Shown: piece by piece, positions 60,122-64,000 of the stretch
Layout: every line of letters starts with the position of its first letter
Position numbering within the stretch: position 1 is the stretch's first letter
Source: Caulobacteraceae bacterium
Lineage (GTDB): Bacteria; Pseudomonadota; Alphaproteobacteria; Caulobacterales; Caulobacteraceae
DNA: 64,000 bases
Direction of reading: 5' to 3'
NCBI GenBank assembly: GCA_025450315.1
Contig: JANWHQ010000091.1
Location: forward strand, 1 to 64,000
Made by a program: the position numbers and the translations under genes
Notes under the pieces: model-generated
The model's input: only the letters and a program-made list of their open reading frames with translations
The model's database searches: none
What the model was told of the DNA's origin: nothing

Positions 60122-62305
60122 GTGAACCAACCGATCGATCGCCGGACCCTCTTGAGGTCGTCGGCGGCCCTTGCCGCGTCGCTGAGCGCGCCGGCCCTGT
60201 CCCTGGCCCAGACCACGCCCGCCGGCCCGCCCGTCGCGCCGGTGAAGCCCGTCACCGAAGACCTGTTCGGGACCAAGGTGACCGACCCCTATCGCTGGAT
60301 GGAGGCCGAGGGGCCGGAATGGAAGGCCTACGTCCAGGGCCAGGCGGCCTATGCCAAGGCGATGCTGGATGCGATCCCCGGCCGCGACGCCCTGATCGCC
60401 CAGGTCTCGCACTATACCGGCGCGGTGGTCGTGGTCAGCGCCGTGCAGGTGGGCGGCGACTACATCTTCACCCAGGTCCGGCCGGCCGACGCGGAGACCT
60501 TCAAGCTCTATGTCCGCAAGGGGCTGCAAGGCCAGGACCGGTTGCTGCTGGATCCGGACACCTACGCCACAAAGGGCTCGCACGCCTCGCTCGACTGGTG
60601 GGCCGCTTCGCCGGACGGCTCGCACGTGGTGTTCGGGACCTCGCCCGGCGGCTCGGAGAAGTCCACCGCCCGCATCCTGGTCACCGAGACGGGCCAGCTC
60701 CTGCCGGAGACCATCGACCGCACCGAGGACGCCAGCCCGAGCTGGGCCGAGGACGGGTCGGGCTTCTTCTACAACCGCCTGCAGGCCGGCGTGGCCGACG
60801 ACAGCACCGACAAGTACAAGGACAGCGCGGCCTGGTTCCACCGGCTGAACACCGACCCCGTCGCCGACGCCAAGGTGCTTTGGAAGGGCTCCAGCCCCGT
60901 GGTCGGCATGACCGACGTCGACTTCCCGATCGTCCAGGCGACGGCCGGATCGCCGCTCGCCGTGGCGGCCGTGGTGTCCGGCGTGCAGAACGAGCTGGGG
61001 CTCTACGTGTCCGACGTGGCCGCCGCCGCGCACGGCCAGCCGGCCTGGCGCCAGGTGGCCCTGCCGGCCGACAAGGTCACCGGCATCGCCGTCCGCGGCG
61101 ACGAGATGTTCCTGCTGAGCCATGCCGGCGCCTCGCACTACCAGGTGCTGAAGGCCTCCGCCGCCCAGCCCAGCGTCGCCCAGGCCAGGGTGGTCGTGCC
61201 CCAGTCGGCGGCGGTGATCCGCAGCCTCGCGGCGGCCCGCGACGGGGTCTACATCCAGGAGCTCAACGCCGGCCTCGGCGGACTGCGCCGGCTGGGCTAC
61301 GACGGCCGCGTCACCACCATCGCCCTGCCGTTCGCCGGCTCCATCGACGCCCTCTACACCGACACCCTGCACGACGGGGCCTGGTTTCTTCTGCAGGGCT
61401 GGGTGCGGCCGACGGTGCTCTGCCACGTGGGCGCCGACGGCGTGGTGACCCAGACCGACATCGCGCCACAGCCCCCGATCGACGTCGCGCTCTATGCGTC
61501 CGAAGAGCTGCTGGCCCCGGCCCGCGACGGCGCCAAGATTCCGCTGTCGGTGATCTACAAGAAGGGTTTCAAGCGCGACGGCTCTGCGCCGCTGCTGCTC
61601 TGGGCCTATGGCGCCTACGGCATCACCGAGGACCCGTCCTTCATCGCCCGCTGGCTGCCGCTCCTGGACCTCGGCGGCGTGTTCGCCCTGGCCCACGTGC
61701 GCGGCGGCGGGGAGCTCGGCGAGGACTGGCACCTGGCCGGCCAGAAGCTGACCAAGGCCAACACCTGGCGCGACGACATCGACTGCGCCGAGTTCCTGAT
61801 CCGCGAGCGCTTCACCAGCCCCAACAAGCTGGCGATCATGGGCGGCTCGGCCGGCGGGATCACCGTCGGCCGGTTCATGACCGAGCGGCCCGACCTGGCG
61901 GCGGTGGTGTTCGACCTGGTCGGCGTGTCCAATCCGATGCGCAGCGAATTCTCGCCCAACGGTCCGCCCAACATCCCCGAGTTCGGCTCGGTGACTACCC
62001 CGGACGGCTTCAAGGCCCTGCGGGAGATGGACGCCTACCAGCACGTCAGGGACGGGATGAAATATCCTTCGGTGCTGCTCACCACCGGCCTGAACGATCC
62101 GCGCGTCTCTTCCTGGGAGCCCACCAAGATGACCGCGCGGCTGCAGGCGGCGAACGCGTCGAGGAATCCGATCATCCTGCGCGTGGAGACCGACGCCGGC
62201 CATGGCATCGGCTCGACCCGCGGCCAGCGCGACCGCGAGACCGGCGACGAGCTGGCCTTCATGCTCTGGCGCACCGGCGATCCGCGCTACCAGCCCAAAC
62301 ATTAG
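60122..62305 (+). CDS. Prolyl oligopeptidase family S9A serine peptidase, exported
   Basis: RRTLLRSSAALAASLSAPALSLAQ signal; DPYRWMEAEGPEWKAYVQGQ; GGSAGGITVGRFMTERPDL. Confidence 0.94.
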   Translation: MNQPIDRRTLLRSSAALAASLSAPALSLAQTTPAGPPVAPVKPVTEDLFGTKVTDPYRWMEAEGPEWKAYVQGQAAYAKAMLDAIPGRDALIAQVSHYTGAVVVVSAVQVGGDYIFTQVRPADAETFKLYVRKGLQGQDRLLLDPDTYATKGSHASLDWWAASPDGSHVVFGTSPGGSEKSTARILVTETGQLLPETIDRTEDASPSWAEDGSGFFYNRLQAGVADDSTDKYKDSAAWFHRLNTDPVADAKVLWKGSSPVVGMTDVDFPIVQATAGSPLAVAAVVSGVQNELGLYVSDVAAAAHGQPAWRQVALPADKVTGIAVRGDEMFLLSHAGASHYQVLKASAAQPSVAQARVVVPQSAAVIRSLAAARDGVYIQELNAGLGGLRRLGYDGRVTTIALPFAGSIDALYTDTLHDGAWFLLQGWVRPTVLCHVGADGVVTQTDIAPQPPIDVALYASEELLAPARDGAKIPLSVIYKKGFKRDGSAPLLLWAYGAYGITEDPSFIARWLPLLDLGGVFALAHVRGGGELGEDWHLAGQKLTKANTWRDDIDCAEFLIRERFTSPNKLAIMGGSAGGITVGRFMTERPDLAAVVFDLVGVSNPMRSEFSPNGPPNIPEFGSVTTPDGFKALREMDAYQHVRDGMKYPSVLLTTGLNDPRVSSWEPTKMTARLQAANASRNPIILRVETDAGHGIGSTRGQRDRETGDELAFMLWRTGDPRYQPKH

Positions 62306-62408
62306 GCCGTTCGCGCGCAGGGGAAATGGGAGGGACGTCAGGCGTTGATCCTGAGGCGCGGGCGCCCGATAAGGGCCTGCCGTTTATATCAGTCCAGGAT
62401 ATTTCCCC

Positions 62409-62645
62409 ATGTCGTCTTCCCAGGATCCCTCCGCCCCGGCCGCCGAACACGGCTACGGCGGCGGCCGCACGGCCCGTCCTCTGTTCGCGCTGATTCCGAT
62501 CGGCATCCTGCTGGTGATCGTGCTGGCCATGCTGGCGGAAGGTCTGCACGTCATGACCTCGCCCTACGACTCCTCGGCGGGCGAGGCCGGCATCGCCCAG
62601 GCCACCACCCCGAGCGCCGGGCCCGGCGCGCTCACCCACGGATGA
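62409..62645 (+). CDS. Small single-TM hypothetical protein (78 aa)
   Basis: PLFALIPIGILLVIVLAMLAEGLHVM. Confidence 0.6.
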   Translation: MSSSQDPSAPAAEHGYGGGRTARPLFALIPIGILLVIVLAMLAEGLHVMTSPYDSSAGEAGIAQATTPSAGPGALTHG

Positions 62646-62748
62646 ACCTTCGCCTCAGCGTCGAGGACGGGGCAGGGACGCCTCTTCAAATGCGGCGGAC
62701 TTCGTGCTTCATGCCTCGCTGATCGCATCCAGTGAGGGAATTCTACCC

Positions 62749-64000
62749 TTGAAGCACGCCGCGCCCATGGCCTTCGCCATGTCCCTGATCGCTCTCAGCG
62801 CCGCCCAGGCGGCCGAAAGCCCGCCCAAGACGCCCGCGCCGTCGCCGGACAAGGCCAGCGCCACCGCGACCGCCTCACCCAACCGAGGCGTGATCTTCTC
62901 GCCCGAGAGCTCGACCAGCGAAGGCTCGGTGACCGTGGGCGGCCAGAAGATCGACTACCGCGCGGTGGCCGGCACCATCGTCGTGCACCCCAAGGGCTGG
63001 GACGACGCGGCCGCCCGCGAGGCCCAGGAGAAGGCCGACACCAAGAGCGCCGACAAGGACCTGGACGACGCCTCCAATCCCAAGGCCGAGGCGTCGATGT
63101 TCTACGTGGCCTATTTCAAGAACGGCGTCCCTTCGCCGGACCGGCCGGTCACCTTCGTCTACAATGGCGGTCCCGGCTCCTCGAGCGTGTGGCTGCACAT
63201 GGGCGCCTGGGGCCCGCGCCGCGTGATCACCGAGGACGACACCCACACCCCGGCCGCGCCCTACCGGGTGGTCGACAACGCCTACAGCCTGCTCGACGTC
63301 ACCGACCTGGTGTTCGTGGATGCGCCGGGGACCGGCTTCAGCCGCATCGCCGGCAAGGACAAGGAAAAGGCCTTCTACGGCGTCGACGCCGACGCCTACG
63401 CCTTCGGCCAGTTCATCCTGGGCTTCCTGTCGCAGTACGGCCGCTGGAACTCGCCCAAGTACCTCTTCGGCGAGAGCTACGGCACGCCCCGCTCGGCGGT
63501 GCTGGTCAACGAACTGGAGACCGACCACGACGTCGACTTCAACGGCGTCATCCTGCTGTCGCAGATCCTGAACTTCGACCTCAGCCCGGACGAGCCGGAA
63601 TTCAATCCGGGTACGGACCAACCCTATATCGTCGCCCTTCCCACCTACGCGGCCACGGCCTGGTATCACAACCGCCTGCCGGGTCCGAAGCCGGACCTGG
63701 ACGCCCTGCTACGCGACGTCGAGCAGTTCGCCACCACCGACTACGCTGCGGCGCTGCAACAGGGCTCGGAGCTTTCGCCCGAGCGCCGCCAGGCCATCGC
63801 CCAGCGTCTCGGCCAGTTCACCGGCCTGCCGGTCGACTACATCCTGAAGGCCGATCTTCGGATCAACGGCGGCGAGTTCGAGAAGATGCTGCAGGATCCG
63901 CAGGGTCTGACCACCGGCCGGCTCGACACCCGCTTCTCGGGCCCGCCGCTGGATCCGCTGAGCAAGGAGGCCGAATACGATCCCCAGTCCGCGGCGATCA
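62749..64000 (+). CDS. S10 family serine carboxypeptidase-like protein, partial at window edge
   Basis: Manual translation: VTFVYNGGPGSSSVWLHMGAWGPRRV, LVFVDAPGTGFSRIAGKDKEKAFYGVDADAYAF, YLFGESYGTPRSAVLVNEL; start TTG 62749 or ATG 62767. Confidence 0.9.
   Translation, partial: MKHAAPMAFAMSLIALSAAQAAESPPKTPAPSPDKASATATASPNRGVIFSPESSTSEGSVTVGGQKIDYRAVAGTIVVHPKGWDDAAAREAQEKADTKSADKDLDDASNPKAEASMFYVAYFKNGVPSPDRPVTFVYNGGPGSSSVWLHMGAWGPRRVITEDDTHTPAAPYRVVDNAYSLLDVTDLVFVDAPGTGFSRIAGKDKEKAFYGVDADAYAFGQFILGFLSQYGRWNSPKYLFGESYGTPRSAVLVNELETDHDVDFNGVILLSQILNFDLSPDEPEFNPGTDQPYIVALPTYAATAWYHNRLPGPKPDLDALLRDVEQFATTDYAAALQQGSELSPERRQAIAQRLGQFTGLPVDYILKADLRINGGEFEKMLQDPQGLTTGRLDTRFSGPPLDPLSKEAEYDPQSAAI

Noticed and set aside
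59827-62493. 888-aa plus-strand ORF overlapping the S9A peptidase
   Set aside because: Out-of-frame Arg/Gly/Pro-rich shadow; the in-register 60122-62305 frame has the conserved peptidase motifs.

Overview
High-GC alphaproteobacterial chromosome segment, most consistent with Caulobacterales (Caulobacter/Phenylobacterium-like) from gene content and regulatory motifs. Mostly ordinary chromosomal genes: an iron locus (bfr, bfd, TonB receptor, Sel1-repeat protein, PiuC), an HtrA protease, a lysine-catabolism-like module, fhs, hemA, a glyA-nrdR-rib-nusB run, thiL, hppA, ssb, an NAD kinase and glpK, plus peptidases. The best candidate for an undescribed system is a compact two-gene graspetide (omega-ester RiPP) locus at 39576-40886: an 88-aa precursor with a Ser/Thr-then-Asp/Glu C-terminus and an MvdD-like ATP-grasp ligase. 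It lies inside an accessory insertion between nusB and thiL, next to a PadR (His-rich N-terminus)/siderophore-interacting-protein pair resembling E. coli YqjI/YqjH. Other points: a 117-bp nested palindromic repeat apparently inserted in frame into the ribD reductase gene, flanked by 9-bp direct repeats, with a second copy in an intergenic region; a perfect CtrA box (TTAA-N7-TTAA) preceding an sRNA-like hairpin/C-rich/terminator unit next to tRNA-Asn; a rib operon lacking the RibD deaminase domain and carrying a degenerate GTP cyclohydrolase II domain (RibBX type); an orphan SdpR/SdpI-like pair with a palindromic operator; and Fur-like and LexA-like boxes. All calls come from reading the sequence and supplied translations; no database search was run.
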